64,000 bases of DNA from Candidatus Rokuibacteriota bacterium (GTDB lineage: Bacteria; Methylomirabilota; Methylomirabilia; Rokubacteriales; CSP1-6), in contig QHSU01000058.1 of NCBI GenBank assembly GCA_003220535.1, positions 62,001-126,000 on the forward strand, read 5' to 3'. Position numbers and translations under genes: made by a program. The notes under the pieces are model-generated. The model made no database searches. It was not told where the DNA came from and was given only the letters and a program-made list of their open reading frames with translations. Positions 48,789-57,564 of the stretch are shown one piece after another (the stretch's first letter is position 1; each line of letters opens with the position of its first letter).

Positions 48789-48930
48789 ATCCGCCTTGTC
48801 GGCGCCGATTGAGAATGCGCCACCGCCGCTGTCGAAGACATTGCCCGACATCGTGAGTCCCCCAGCTACCCCCCACCGAACTCCCTCGGCGACCGACACG
48901 TCGATCGAGGTCGCCGGCGCGTCGGGCGGC

Positions 48931-49920
48931 TCACCGCCCGGCGAGCCCGGACCACAGCGCTGCGAGACGGTCGAGCGCCGGCCCCGGGAGCGGGCCCCGG
49001 TTGACCGCGGCCGCCGCGTCCTCCAGCTGGTCGAGGCTCGAGTAGCCGACCAGCACCGTCGACACCGCATCCGACCCCACGGCGAGACGCAACGACGCTT
49101 CGATCAGGCTCCCGGCGTGCCCCTCGCGCACGAGCGCGCCGAGCAGCCGGGCCCGCGCCACATCGGTGCCGTAGTCGACGGCCGTCGCGATCGGATCCAC
49201 CGTTGGGACTGCGACCGGGTGACGCGTCTCGATGCCGCTCAACGCTCCGGCCGCGAGCGCGCGGATGACGATGACGCCCACGCGCCGCTCGCGCGCGCGC
49301 CCGAGGAGGCCGCCGAAGTCCTGCGCGGGGAATCCGGGCGGCACCACGACACCCGCGCTCGGGTTGAGCAGGTTGTAGCAGACCTGCGCCGTGTCGAGCG
49401 CGCCGGCGTCGAGCGCACGGTGCAGCGCGGTCGTCTCGCCGAGCGCGGTGATCCCGCAGAACCCCACCTTCCCCTGCTGACGGAGCTTCTGTACGGCCGG
49501 GACGACCTCGCTCAGCACGTCACCGAGGCTCAGGGCGCCACCGCCCCGCGCCATCTCGATCCGATTGTGGAGCTGAAGGAGATCGACACGCTCCAGACCG
49601 AGCCGGCGCAAGCTCGCGTCGAGCGAGCGGGCAACCGCCCCGGGGATGTCCCCGAGATCGGGCGGATCGAGCCGGAACTTCGTGCCGACGTGCACCCGCG
49701 CCCTCAGGGCTTTCAGCACCTGGCCGAGGTTTCGCTCGGACTCTCCGTCGCCGTAGGACGGCGCGGTGTCGAAGTAGTTGACGCCGAGCTCCATCGCCCG
49801 CGCGACCGCACGCTCGCGCTCGGCCACCGTCCCCCGGATGATGAGGCCGCCGACGTTGCCGCACCCGAACCCGAGCGCCGAGACCGTGAGACCCGTCTTG
49901 CCCAGACTCCGAGATTCCAT
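48931..49920 (-). CDS. aldo/keto reductase
   Basis: 329 residues. TIM barrel: 'RSLGKTGLTVSALGFGCGNV', catalytic Asp/Tyr in 'NYFDTAPSYGDGESERNLGQ', Lys in 'HVGTKFRLDP', 'LERVDLLQLHNRIE' (family has H at this site, here H-N), 'VGFCGITALGETTALHRALD'. Uses NADPH to reduce a carbonyl; substrate unknown. ATG 49920 follows aagga. Between it and the SDR gene, 48789-48930, a minus-strand stretch 'MSGNVFDSGGGAFSIGADKA' may be a relic of a repeat-type surface protein. Confidence 0.9.
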   Translation of the reverse strand: MESRSLGKTGLTVSALGFGCGNVGGLIIRGTVAERERAVARAMELGVNYFDTAPSYGDGESERNLGQVLKALRARVHVGTKFRLDPPDLGDIPGAVARSLDASLRRLGLERVDLLQLHNRIEMARGGGALSLGDVLSEVVPAVQKLRQQGKVGFCGITALGETTALHRALDAGALDTAQVCYNLLNPSAGVVVPPGFPAQDFGGLLGRARERRVGVIVIRALAAGALSGIETRHPVAVPTVDPIATAVDYGTDVARARLLGALVREGHAGSLIEASLRLAVGSDAVSTVLVGYSSLDQLEDAAAAVNRGPLPGPALDRLAALWSGLAGR

Positions 49921-50093
49921 GGCTCGTTGTCCTTTCGCTCATCCTACCCGCTCGTCGGGAACTATTTGCCGCCGCTCTCGGTGTTGTCAAGTCTCGGTGA
50001 TGGTCTCGAAGTCGCAGCCGGGACGTTCTTCGGGTAGAGTCGGGGCGCACGGCCGCTGTGCGCAGCAGGATCCCGGAGTGCGTGGAGGCACAC

Positions 50094-50555
50094 ATGACCC
50101 GTTCCTACGTCACCGAGAACAGCGCCCAGCGCGCGCGGCTGCGCGCGCTGGTCGACCGACTGACCGACGCGGAGCTCGCGCGACCGCTCGATGCTGGCTG
50201 GACCGTCGCTGCCGTCCTCGCCCACGTGGCTTTCTGGGATCAGCGCGCCCTGACCCTCATCGAGCGCTGGGAACGAGACGGTCGAGGCTCGACGCCGCGG
50301 CCGATCGACGGCAACGACGTCGATTGGATCAACGATTCGGCCAAGGCGCTCTGCCTGGCGTTACCGCCCCGCGCGGCAGCACGGCTCGCCGTTGCGACGT
50401 CGGAAGCCGTCGATCGGCGGGTCGAGGGGCTCTCCGACGAGCTCGTCGCCGCCAATGCGGCGGCTGGCCACCCGATCAATCTGCTCCGCGCCGAGCATCG
50501 GCGCGAGCACCTCGACGAGATCGAGCACGCCCTGGCCGGCAAGAAAACCCGCTAG
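50094..50555 (+). CDS. DinB-like family protein
   Basis: 153 residues from ATG 50094 (ggaggcaca upstream). 'RLRALVDRLTDAELARPLDA', 'WTVAAVLAHVAFWDQRALTL' (metal-site His), 'WERDGRGSTPRPIDGNDVDW', 'LLRAEHRREHLDEIEHALAG' (H-x-x-x-H). A maleylpyruvate isomerase/DinB-type four-helix enzyme; second DinB family member in the window (other at 22423-22872). Convergent with the barrel gene. Confidence 0.85.
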   Translation: MTRSYVTENSAQRARLRALVDRLTDAELARPLDAGWTVAAVLAHVAFWDQRALTLIERWERDGRGSTPRPIDGNDVDWINDSAKALCLALPPRAAARLAVATSEAVDRRVEGLSDELVAANAAAGHPINLLRAEHRREHLDEIEHALAGKKTR

Positions 50556-50677
50556 CCCCTCAGCCGTTCGCGTCACGAACGGGGAGCGGCGGAACACGTA
50601 GGCCACGCGCTCCACCTGTTCGAGCGCCGGCTTTGCCGGCGCCCGATCGATCATTCGACCGCCGAGGGAACCCGGTG

Positions 50678-50719
50678 GGGGCATTCGGGGGGAGCGGCGC
50701 CGCTCGCCCCGATGTTGAA
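50678..50719 (-). terminator. stop-proximal GC-rich hairpin, copy B
   Basis: Just after the TGA of 50720-51325 on the minus strand: TTCAACATCGGGGCGAGC, GGCGCCGCTCCCCCCGA. Arms TCGGGG.GAGCGGC and GCCGCTC.CCCCGA pair over 14 positions with one mismatch. Opening matches copy A at 46656, which also directly follows a stop codon. Confidence 0.5.
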
Positions 50720-51325
50720 TCAGAACCGGACGGAGATGCCGTAGAGGACGTCGTGGCCGATCAGATCGGTCTCCGACGACGATCGGTCGCTGTGCGACAG
50801 GCCGCTCTCCCGACCGTACTGCATGAACCGATAGCCACCGAACAGCTCGGCGTTCCGAGAGAAGCGCCACGAGAGGCCGGCGCCCCAGCTCAGGCCGAGC
50901 GACATCACACCCTCGGACCGCGCACCGGTCTGACTCAGGTAGGGCGCGGTGTCGGAACCCGTCACGAAGAGCGTCGGTCCGAACGAGAGATACGGCTCCA
51001 CCGATCCGAGGCCAGACGTCCCCGCGGCGGAAGCTATCGGCCACCGCAGCTTGAGGTCGAAGGAGATGGCCGTGCCGTGCAGGTCCGAGTCGAGGAGCCG
51101 ATAGGGGACGTTGTTGCTATACGCCGGATCGTCGGCCGCGATCACCGGCTTCGTTCCAAGCGCCGAGATGCGGTAACGGGACGTGTCGAGCCCCATCGTC
51201 ACCGGCTGGGAGCCGTCGAGCCAGCGCTCCACCTCGGGCCACTGGGCGGCGCCGGGGGCAGCGTCGACCAGGAGGATGGCCAGCATCAGGACGAAGGGCA
51301 ACAGTCGGCGACAGTTCCTGCCCAC
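50720..51325 (-). CDS. outer-membrane beta-barrel protein
   Basis: 201 residues with signal peptide ('PFVLMLAILLVDAAPGAAQ'). Beta-strand pattern: 'SFDLKLRWPIASAAG', 'VEPYLSFGPTLFVTG', 'SEGVMSLGLSWGAGLSWRFS', 'AELFGGYRFMQYG', and the end 'HDVLYGISVRF' with terminal Phe. Eight-stranded barrel of the OmpW/OmpA-membrane type by size. Function unknown. Its stop is followed by the REP-like hairpin B. Confidence 0.78.
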   Translation of the reverse strand: MGRNCRRLLPFVLMLAILLVDAAPGAAQWPEVERWLDGSQPVTMGLDTSRYRISALGTKPVIAADDPAYSNNVPYRLLDSDLHGTAISFDLKLRWPIASAAGTSGLGSVEPYLSFGPTLFVTGSDTAPYLSQTGARSEGVMSLGLSWGAGLSWRFSRNAELFGGYRFMQYGRESGLSHSDRSSSETDLIGHDVLYGISVRF

Positions 51326-51434
51326 AACGGCGCCATCCTACCAGCAAGAGGGGCACAGCGCGACCCCTTGCGAAAAGCGGCTCCGGTGGCCGCCCCCGTG
51401 AAAAAAAACTCGTGAAATCCCCGGCCGCCACGCT

Positions 51435-52646
51435 ATGAAGACGTGGGTGGCACCCTGGCGCGCGTCCTTCCATGGCCGACCGCCGTCCACGACAGACGAG
51501 CGGCGGACGATACCCGCGGCCGTCTTCGCGCTGGTGCTCGCTCTCTGCGGTGACGCCGGAGCCGGGCCACCGACGGAGGCGATCCGAGAAACACTGACCG
51601 CCGTGAACCGGGTGCTCGACGACCCGGCGCTCCAGGGTCGTCCGACCGAGCTCCTGGCGAAGGTCCGCAACGTCGTCAGCACCCGCTTCGACTTCCGGGA
51701 GGCAGCCCAACGCGCGCTGGGGCGCGAATGGCAAGCCCGCGCACCCGCCGAGCGAGAGGAGTTCGTCCGGCTCTTCGCGGATCTCCTCGAACGCTCCTAC
51801 ATCTCGCGGATCGCGTCACGTGCCAGCGTCCGCGGCGGCCTCACGGTCCGCTACCTGGGCGAGTCCGTCGACGGCAACGTGGCGACGGTCACCACGACGA
51901 TCGCAAGTCGCGCGGGCGGCGAGCTCCCGGTCGAGTACCAGATGATCGCGTTCGACGAGCGCTGGGCGGTCTACGACATCCGCGTCGACGGCATCAGCAT
52001 CGTGGACAACTACCGCGCACAGTTCGCCCGGATCCTTCGGCAGTCGTCGTACCGCGACCTCGTGGCTCAGGTCACCGGCAGGGCGTCAGAAGCGTCGAGC
52101 GACTCGACCGCCGCTCGCGAGGACGGCGCGAGCGCGTCGATCGCGGACGAGCTCCCGCCCCTAGGTTATAGTCGCGCCTCGGATGGCGGGGCCCCCGCCC
52201 CGCGACCGCGTGCGGCGCGCACCACCGAGGCCACCGCGCCCCCGGCCGAGGCCCCGCGCGCCGAGGGCAACGCTCCGACGGTGAGCCGCGCGCGGACGGT
52301 CGACCTGAGCACGGACAAGCGGAGCGAGGGACAGCCGCGGCCCGCGGAGCCCGAACCGGCGGAGGCCGTGTCGCCGGCGAGGATCGCGGTGGTGCCCGCG
52401 GCCTCGTACTGGATTCAGGTCGGCGCGTTTCGAAATCCCGACGCCGCGAGCGGGCTCGCGGCGCGGCTACTCGAGCAGAACTTGCCCGTCGCGATCGACT
52501 CGGTGGCGCGCAGCCGAGACCATCGAGACCTGCTCCTCTCGCGCGTGCGAGTCGGTCCGTTCGCGGATCCAGCGGAGCTCGAATCGAAGCTCCGCGTCCT
52601 GCGGCAAGTCGGCTACCAGCCTTTCATCGCCCGCGAGCCCGACTAG
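51435..52646 (+). CDS. MlaC/Ttg2D-like protein fused to a C-terminal SPOR domain
   Basis: 403 residues. N-terminus with a hydrophobic export segment ('IPAAVFALVLALCGDAGAG'); residues 48-215 match MlaC, the periplasmic phospholipid carrier: 'VRNVVSTRFDFREAAQRALG', 'WQARAPAEREEFVRLFADLL', 'ERSYISRIA', 'YQMIAFDERWAVYDIRVDGI', 'SIVDNYRAQFARIL'. A 110-residue Pro/Ala/Glu linker follows, then SPOR at about 325-400: 'ASYWIQVGAFRNPDAASGLA', 'LLSRVRVGPFADPAELESKL'. SPOR binds denuded peptidoglycan. The fusion joins lipid transport to septal cell wall targeting; no other mla gene is adjacent. Confidence 0.85.
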   Translation: MKTWVAPWRASFHGRPPSTTDERRTIPAAVFALVLALCGDAGAGPPTEAIRETLTAVNRVLDDPALQGRPTELLAKVRNVVSTRFDFREAAQRALGREWQARAPAEREEFVRLFADLLERSYISRIASRASVRGGLTVRYLGESVDGNVATVTTTIASRAGGELPVEYQMIAFDERWAVYDIRVDGISIVDNYRAQFARILRQSSYRDLVAQVTGRASEASSDSTAAREDGASASIADELPPLGYSRASDGGAPAPRPRAARTTEATAPPAEAPRAEGNAPTVSRARTVDLSTDKRSEGQPRPAEPEPAEAVSPARIAVVPAASYWIQVGAFRNPDAASGLAARLLEQNLPVAIDSVARSRDHRDLLLSRVRVGPFADPAELESKLRVLRQVGYQPFIAREPD

Positions 52647-52679
52647 GGAACGTCGCCCGGGACCCGACCGGGTCATTCG

Positions 52680-52760
52680 CTAACCGAGCGCTTCCGCCTT
52701 GAATCGCTGGAGCATCTGCACGTGCTCGTCGGGGGTGCGGAGGCCGAGCCCAACCGTGGC
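52680..52760 (-). pseudogene. 3' remnant of an unidentified gene
   Basis: Read on the minus strand, 'VGLGLRTPDEHVQMLQRFKA' then 'EALG' stop. It looks like a genuine protein C-terminus but nothing upstream in frame is convincing before the membrane-protein gene at 52789. Too short to identify. Confidence 0.3.
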
Positions 52761-52788
52761 TCGAGGCCGGCGGTGCGCGTGGGCCCGG

Positions 52789-53559
52789 TCAAGCGCGTGA
52801 GCCTCGCCACATGGCCCAGAGCGATCCGGTCTGCAGGACCAGCGCCGTCGCGATGGCCGCCGCGAAGGCCGGCACGATGCCGCAGCGCTCGATCGACAGA
52901 GCGAGCACGAAGAAGAAGCCAGCGAAGGCGAACAGTCCGAGCAGCAAGCCGCGCAGCACCCGGGTCGCGGGCCCGGGCCCTTGCAGGCGATGCGCGAACC
53001 CCGCCAGGATGGCGCCGTAGAGCGGAAACGTCGCCAGCAGGCCGGTCAACCGGGGCCCGAGCAGCGGCGCCATGCCCGTCAGGATCAGCACGACGGCGGT
53101 GGTCACGACCAGTCTGGCCGGAATGTCCCAGCGGGGCAGCGCGGCGGTGCGCGCGTCGCTGTCGTCGCGTGGCATGAAATAGAGCGCAGCGGCGAGCGCT
53201 CCGATCACGGCCGCCAGCAGCGGCACCAGCCTCAGAGTCACGGCCTGGAGGGCGACCGTTGCCGTCGCGAACGCGAGGCAGCCGGCCAGGAGCGCCAACC
53301 CCCAGTGGCGACGGCTCGCCAGCCGCCCATAGAGGAGACAGAACGCGGCCTGGGCAGCCGCACCGGTCATGGACCCGACGGCCGTTCCGGCCGCGAACGT
53401 CACTCCCTGGTCGAGGGCCAGGAAGAAGACGACGGGGCCGGACGTGAGCGGAAACCCCACGAGCCAGCCGCTCACTCCGGGTCCCCAGCGACGCCCCGCC
53501 ATGCTGACCGCACCGATCAGCGTCGGTGTGAGCACGAGCTTGAGGGCCAGAGTCTCCAC
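52789..53559 (-). CDS. polytopic membrane protein with internal duplication
   Basis: 256 residues, about eight helices. The two halves share a motif: 'RWGPGVSGWLVGFPLTSGPV' near residue 24 and 'LLGPRLTGLLATFPLYGAIL' near residue 164 (GP-x-(V/L)-(S/T)-G-x-L-x-x-FPL). This inverted- or tandem-repeat architecture is typical of small transporters. No family assigned. The longer frame reaching 53704 is not supported by a sensible N-terminus. Minus-strand neighbour of the sensor kinase. Confidence 0.72.
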   Translation of the reverse strand: METLALKLVLTPTLIGAVSMAGRRWGPGVSGWLVGFPLTSGPVVFFLALDQGVTFAAGTAVGSMTGAAAQAAFCLLYGRLASRRHWGLALLAGCLAFATATVALQAVTLRLVPLLAAVIGALAAALYFMPRDDSDARTAALPRWDIPARLVVTTAVVLILTGMAPLLGPRLTGLLATFPLYGAILAGFAHRLQGPGPATRVLRGLLLGLFAFAGFFFVLALSIERCGIVPAFAAAIATALVLQTGSLWAMWRGSRA

Positions 53560-53618
53560 GCGTCCGCAGCGTATCGCGATGAAGCTCCGGAGCGGTAGCG
53601 CTGACCGACGATGCGGGT

Positions 53619-56357
53619 CTAGCGAGGCGTCGCGGCGGGCTGGAGGTCCCGAGCGCAGGGCGCGGTGAAGTAGAACGTCGAGCCGTGTCCTTCCTCGGAC
53701 TCACACCCGACGCGCCCGCCGATCTGCTCGACGATCAGCCGCACCAGGTAGAGACCGAGGCCGGTCCCGTCGGTCTCGAGCGAGGCCACGTTGTCCGCCC
53801 GGTAGAACTTCTCGAAGAGGTGTCGCTGGCTCTCCTTGGGGATTCCGATTCCCGTATCCTGGATCTGCCAGTGCACGAGGCCTCCGTCTCGGCTGAGCCG
53901 CACGCCGATGTCACCCCCGGTCGGAGAGTACTTGATGGCGTTCGAGGCGAGGTTGAGCACGACCTGGCGCAGGAGCTGCGGATCCGCGAAGACTTCCAGG
54001 AGGTCCGCGTCCGTCTCCATCGTGAGGCGGTGGCCTTTGTCGTCGATCTGCAGCTTCAGATCGGCGAGCACCGTCCGCGTCAGCTCCACCAGATCCACCA
54101 GCTGGGGCGTGGCCTTCATCCGCCCGCTCTCCAGCCTCGACACGTCCAGCAGGTCGTTGACGAGCTGGATCAGCCGCTGGGAGGCCCCCAGCGCGTCCCG
54201 CATGTAGCTCGTCGCGCTGTCCGGCACGCCGGACTCCTGCATGCCCAGCTCCAGCAACCACTTGATTCCGGACAGCGGGGTGCGCAGTTGGTGAGTCGCG
54301 AACGAGACGAAGTCGCTCTTCATCTGGGCGATCTCACGCTCCCGCGTCACGTCGTGCAGTGTGATCGTCAGCCCCACCGTCCGGCCGGCGGCGTCGCGCG
54401 TGGTCCGCGCCTCCCAATGCAGGACGCGGCCCTGGTTCCGCATCTCGAGATCGCCGTCGGCGCCTTGCCCTTCGGCGATCCGGGCGGCACCGAAGCCATC
54501 ACGACACGCGTGGAGAAGGCTCTCCGTCGAGACCGAGGTACATTCGCGGCCGAGGACGTCGCCCAGGTCGTGTCCGACCAGCTGGGTCGATGGGCGGCCG
54601 AGCAGCTCTCCAGTGTGCTGGTTCGCCGCCTGGACGCGGCGGTCCGGGCCCACGAAGAGCACGCCGTCGGAGGTCGATTCGAGAATCTGGGTCAGCTGAA
54701 CTCGCTGGGTCTGCGATTCGGCATAGAGGCTGGCGTTCTGCAGCGCGATGGCCGCCTGGTCGGCGAAGGCCTGGAGCAAGGTGACCTCCTCGGGTGTGAA
54801 CGCGCGCGTCGAGCCGGCGCCAAGCGAGAGGACGCCGATCGTCTGAGCCTTGACGGCCAGGGGCACACAGAGGATGGCGCGATCTCCGGCGCTCTGCAGC
54901 CGAAGCCGCTGGTCCTCGGTCAGGACGAGACCGGGCTCCGCCAGCACATCGCTCGTCCACACCGGGCGGCCCTCGCGGACCGCCCACCCGGCCATGGAAG
55001 CTCCCGCCGGCAGCACGTCTCCACGACTGAATCCCAGGCGCGCCCGGCCGCTGATCCCGAGGGCGACGAGCGAGCCATCGGGGTCGCGCAACCAGAGCAC
55101 CGCCGACTGGACCGCGAAGAGGGCCAGCACGGGTTGGACGACGCGATCGGCCACCTGGCTCACGTCGAGGTCTTCCGTCAGCGTCCGGGCGACGCGCGCC
55201 AGCTCCTCGGCTTCGTGCTGCCGGCGGGCCAGATCGCGCGTGGCCTCGCGTATGCGCTCCTCCAGCCGTGCGTGCGAGGCGCTCAGCTCCGCCGCCATCT
55301 GGTTGAACTGCAGCGCCAGCTCGCCGATCTCGTCGGCCGTCTCGATGGACACGCGATGATCGAGCTCACCCCGGCCGAACCGCTGCACGCCCAGGCGCAG
55401 CCGCTCGAGTGGCCGGGTCAGGCGAGCGCTGAGCACGTGACCCGCGGCGGCGCTGACCAGGACTCCGGCCACGGTGAGCCCCGCGAAGAACCAGAGCTTG
55501 CGCCCGACCGCGGCGGCCACCACGGTTCGCGGGTGCTCGACGGCCACGCCCCAGCCGACGCGGTCCACGCGCAGGCCCGTCGCCATCGCGTCGACGCCGC
55601 GCTCGTTCGTGTAGGATCCGGTGACCCCGGTCGGCCGGTTCTCCTCGATGAGGCTCCCGACGAAGGGCCGATTCGCCAGGGACAGCCGCTTGAGGACCAG
55701 GTTCGCGTCGTCGGCGGCGATGAGCCCGCCGCGGCGATCGACGACGTAGGCGCGTCCGCCCTGGCCGAGCTTGACCTCGGCGATCAGCGACCAGAGGTCC
55801 TTGAGGTTCAGGACGCCCACCACGAGTATCCGGCTCTCCGCGGCGCCGGAGAGCGGGGTGACCAGGGTCACCCACGGTTCCGACGTCTCGGTGGTCGTGA
55901 CCGCGCCCCACGCGACGCCACGAACCTGCGGCGCGACATCGATCGCGGGCGGCGCGGCGGCCGCCAGGTTGGTCGCCACCTCGCGACGCGAGAGGCGATA
56001 GCGCCACTGGCCCCGGGTGTCGAAGACCCCGATCTCCTCGAAGGCCTTCTCGCGCTGGAGAAATCGCTGGGCCACGAGTGCGACGTCGGTCGGGTCGCCG
56101 TGCAGGATGGCGGCGCGAAACAACTTTGCCACCGTCCTCAGCCCTTCCTCCTGGTCCGCGAGGAACAGGTCGATCTGGTCGCGCACGCCGCGCACCGCGA
56201 CCAGCTGGAGCTCGGCCCGCGCCTCGTGAACGTCCCGCAACGTGCCAGGCAGCCAGATCAGGTTGACGCCCACGACCGCGATGACGCTCGTCGCCGCCAG
56301 CAAGAGAAAGAGTCGCCGACGCAGGGTGCTGAGGCGATGGCCGATCGCGGGCCACAT
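53619..56357 (-). CDS. membrane sensor histidine kinase (Cache-HAMP-GAF-PAS-HisKA-HATPase)
   Basis: 912 residues. Helix 1 at about 16-34, a periplasmic Cache-like sensor to about 280, helix 2 'LWFFAGLTVAGVLVSAAAGH', HAMP, coiled coil, GAF (about 390-550, 'LLQAFADQAAIALQNASLYA'), PAS ('ILESTSDGVLFVGPDRRVQA'), HisKA with His689 in 'FVSFATHQLRTPLSGIKW', and HATPase boxes N 'VLNLASNAIKYSP', G1 'DTGIGI', G2 'GTGLGLYLV'. No receiver domain follows. The stop is followed by the membrane protein; the ATG is 13 bases after the stop of the substrate-binding protein gene, which likely delivers its ligand. Confidence 0.93.
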   Translation of the reverse strand: MWPAIGHRLSTLRRRLFLLLAATSVIAVVGVNLIWLPGTLRDVHEARAELQLVAVRGVRDQIDLFLADQEEGLRTVAKLFRAAILHGDPTDVALVAQRFLQREKAFEEIGVFDTRGQWRYRLSRREVATNLAAAAPPAIDVAPQVRGVAWGAVTTTETSEPWVTLVTPLSGAAESRILVVGVLNLKDLWSLIAEVKLGQGGRAYVVDRRGGLIAADDANLVLKRLSLANRPFVGSLIEENRPTGVTGSYTNERGVDAMATGLRVDRVGWGVAVEHPRTVVAAAVGRKLWFFAGLTVAGVLVSAAAGHVLSARLTRPLERLRLGVQRFGRGELDHRVSIETADEIGELALQFNQMAAELSASHARLEERIREATRDLARRQHEAEELARVARTLTEDLDVSQVADRVVQPVLALFAVQSAVLWLRDPDGSLVALGISGRARLGFSRGDVLPAGASMAGWAVREGRPVWTSDVLAEPGLVLTEDQRLRLQSAGDRAILCVPLAVKAQTIGVLSLGAGSTRAFTPEEVTLLQAFADQAAIALQNASLYAESQTQRVQLTQILESTSDGVLFVGPDRRVQAANQHTGELLGRPSTQLVGHDLGDVLGRECTSVSTESLLHACRDGFGAARIAEGQGADGDLEMRNQGRVLHWEARTTRDAAGRTVGLTITLHDVTREREIAQMKSDFVSFATHQLRTPLSGIKWLLELGMQESGVPDSATSYMRDALGASQRLIQLVNDLLDVSRLESGRMKATPQLVDLVELTRTVLADLKLQIDDKGHRLTMETDADLLEVFADPQLLRQVVLNLASNAIKYSPTGGDIGVRLSRDGGLVHWQIQDTGIGIPKESQRHLFEKFYRADNVASLETDGTGLGLYLVRLIVEQIGGRVGCESEEGHGSTFYFTAPCARDLQPAATPR

Positions 56358-56370
56358 CGTCGTCGCGAAG

Positions 56371-57354
56371 CTACTCGACGATCCGTTCGGCGCGCTCGAG
56401 GAGCGCCAGGGGAGGCTTCAGCCCGATCGTCTTCGCCGTGACGAGGTTGATCGCGAGGAACAGCTTGTCGGGGACCTGGATGGGAATCTCGGCCGGCGCC
56501 ACGCCGCCGAGCACCTTGTCCACGAGGAGCGCCGTCTGCAAACCCATCCGCCGGGCGTTCGCGCCGTACGAGACGAGTGCTCCGGCGGCGACCAGCTCGT
56601 CCTCGTGCGCCATCAGGGCGACCTTGTCCTCGCGCGCGCGCTGGATGAGCAGGTTGATGTGAGCGCTCACGAGCCCGGAGGGCACGTGATAGATCGCGTC
56701 GAACGCGCCCTTCGGCAGGACGCTGAGCTCCCGGACGATGTCGTCGCGGCTGGCCACGTCGCGCCGGATCAGCACGACGCCGAGCTTCTCCGCGGTCTTC
56801 TGCGCGGCGCTGAAGCTGATCTCGGCGATGCTTTCTTTGCCGACCAGACAGAGGATGCGGCGCGCGTTGGGAGCGATCTCTCTCAGGATCTCCAGACGCT
56901 TGCCGGAGAGCGGGCCCGAATAAACCGACACGCCCGTGAGGTTATTGCCCGACGCGGCGTAGCTCGGGACCAACCCCGACCGCACCGGGTCGCCGACCCA
57001 GGTGAACACGATCGGGATCGTCGACGTCGCCGCCTTGGCGGCCACGGTGTGCGAGGTGCCGACCGTGACCAGGACGTCGGGCTTCGCCGAGACGAGGGCC
57101 TGGGCCTGTGCCTGGACCTCGGAGCCGCTGCCCTTCGTGTCCTCGATGAGCAGGATCAAGTTGGTGCTTTCCCGGTAACCCAGCTGGCCGAGCCCTTCTC
57201 GGAATCCGGCCAGCACCTCTCCGAAGCTGAGGCCCGGTGTCAGCACCGCGACACGCACGGTCCGAGCGGGTGGGGCCGCGTGCAGCGCCGCGGCGACGAG
57301 CATCGTGAGCGTGACGACACAGAGGGTGGCCGTTTTCCTAAAATGTTGTCGCAT
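56371..57354 (-). CDS. TrpX-like ABC substrate-binding protein (intact), coupled to the sensor kinase
   Basis: 327 residues with a signal peptide ('LCVVTLTMLVAAALHA'). Family blocks: 'VRVAVLTPGLSFGEVLAGFR', 'KPDVLVTVGTSHTVAAKAAT', 'TIPIVFTWVGDPVRSGLVPS', 'NLTGVSVYSGPLSGKRLEIL' and the ending 'KPPLALLERAERIVE'. The complete member of the family whose broken relatives lie at 13049 and 15390. No ABC permease or ATPase lies nearby; the kinase 13 bases downstream suggests a sensing role in place of uptake. Confidence 0.88.
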   Translation of the reverse strand: MRQHFRKTATLCVVTLTMLVAAALHAAPPARTVRVAVLTPGLSFGEVLAGFREGLGQLGYRESTNLILLIEDTKGSGSEVQAQAQALVSAKPDVLVTVGTSHTVAAKAATSTIPIVFTWVGDPVRSGLVPSYAASGNNLTGVSVYSGPLSGKRLEILREIAPNARRILCLVGKESIAEISFSAAQKTAEKLGVVLIRRDVASRDDIVRELSVLPKGAFDAIYHVPSGLVSAHINLLIQRAREDKVALMAHEDELVAAGALVSYGANARRMGLQTALLVDKVLGGVAPAEIPIQVPDKLFLAINLVTAKTIGLKPPLALLERAERIVE

Positions 57355-57564
57355 GTGTCCCTCCAGGGATTCGACCTACTATAGGCAAGAGTCGGGCCAA
57401 TCAGAGCCGGGGGCGCACCTGGACTCGAAAAGATAGCGTTTCCAATATGAACGCCCTGGTCGAACGGACCGGGCGGTGACGCGGGCGAAGCCACGTCGTG
57501 ACAGGAATGGCCAGGCCTCGCCAGGTGTGGCGCAGGTCCGCGCCCGGCTACCCGCGCGAGGTCG

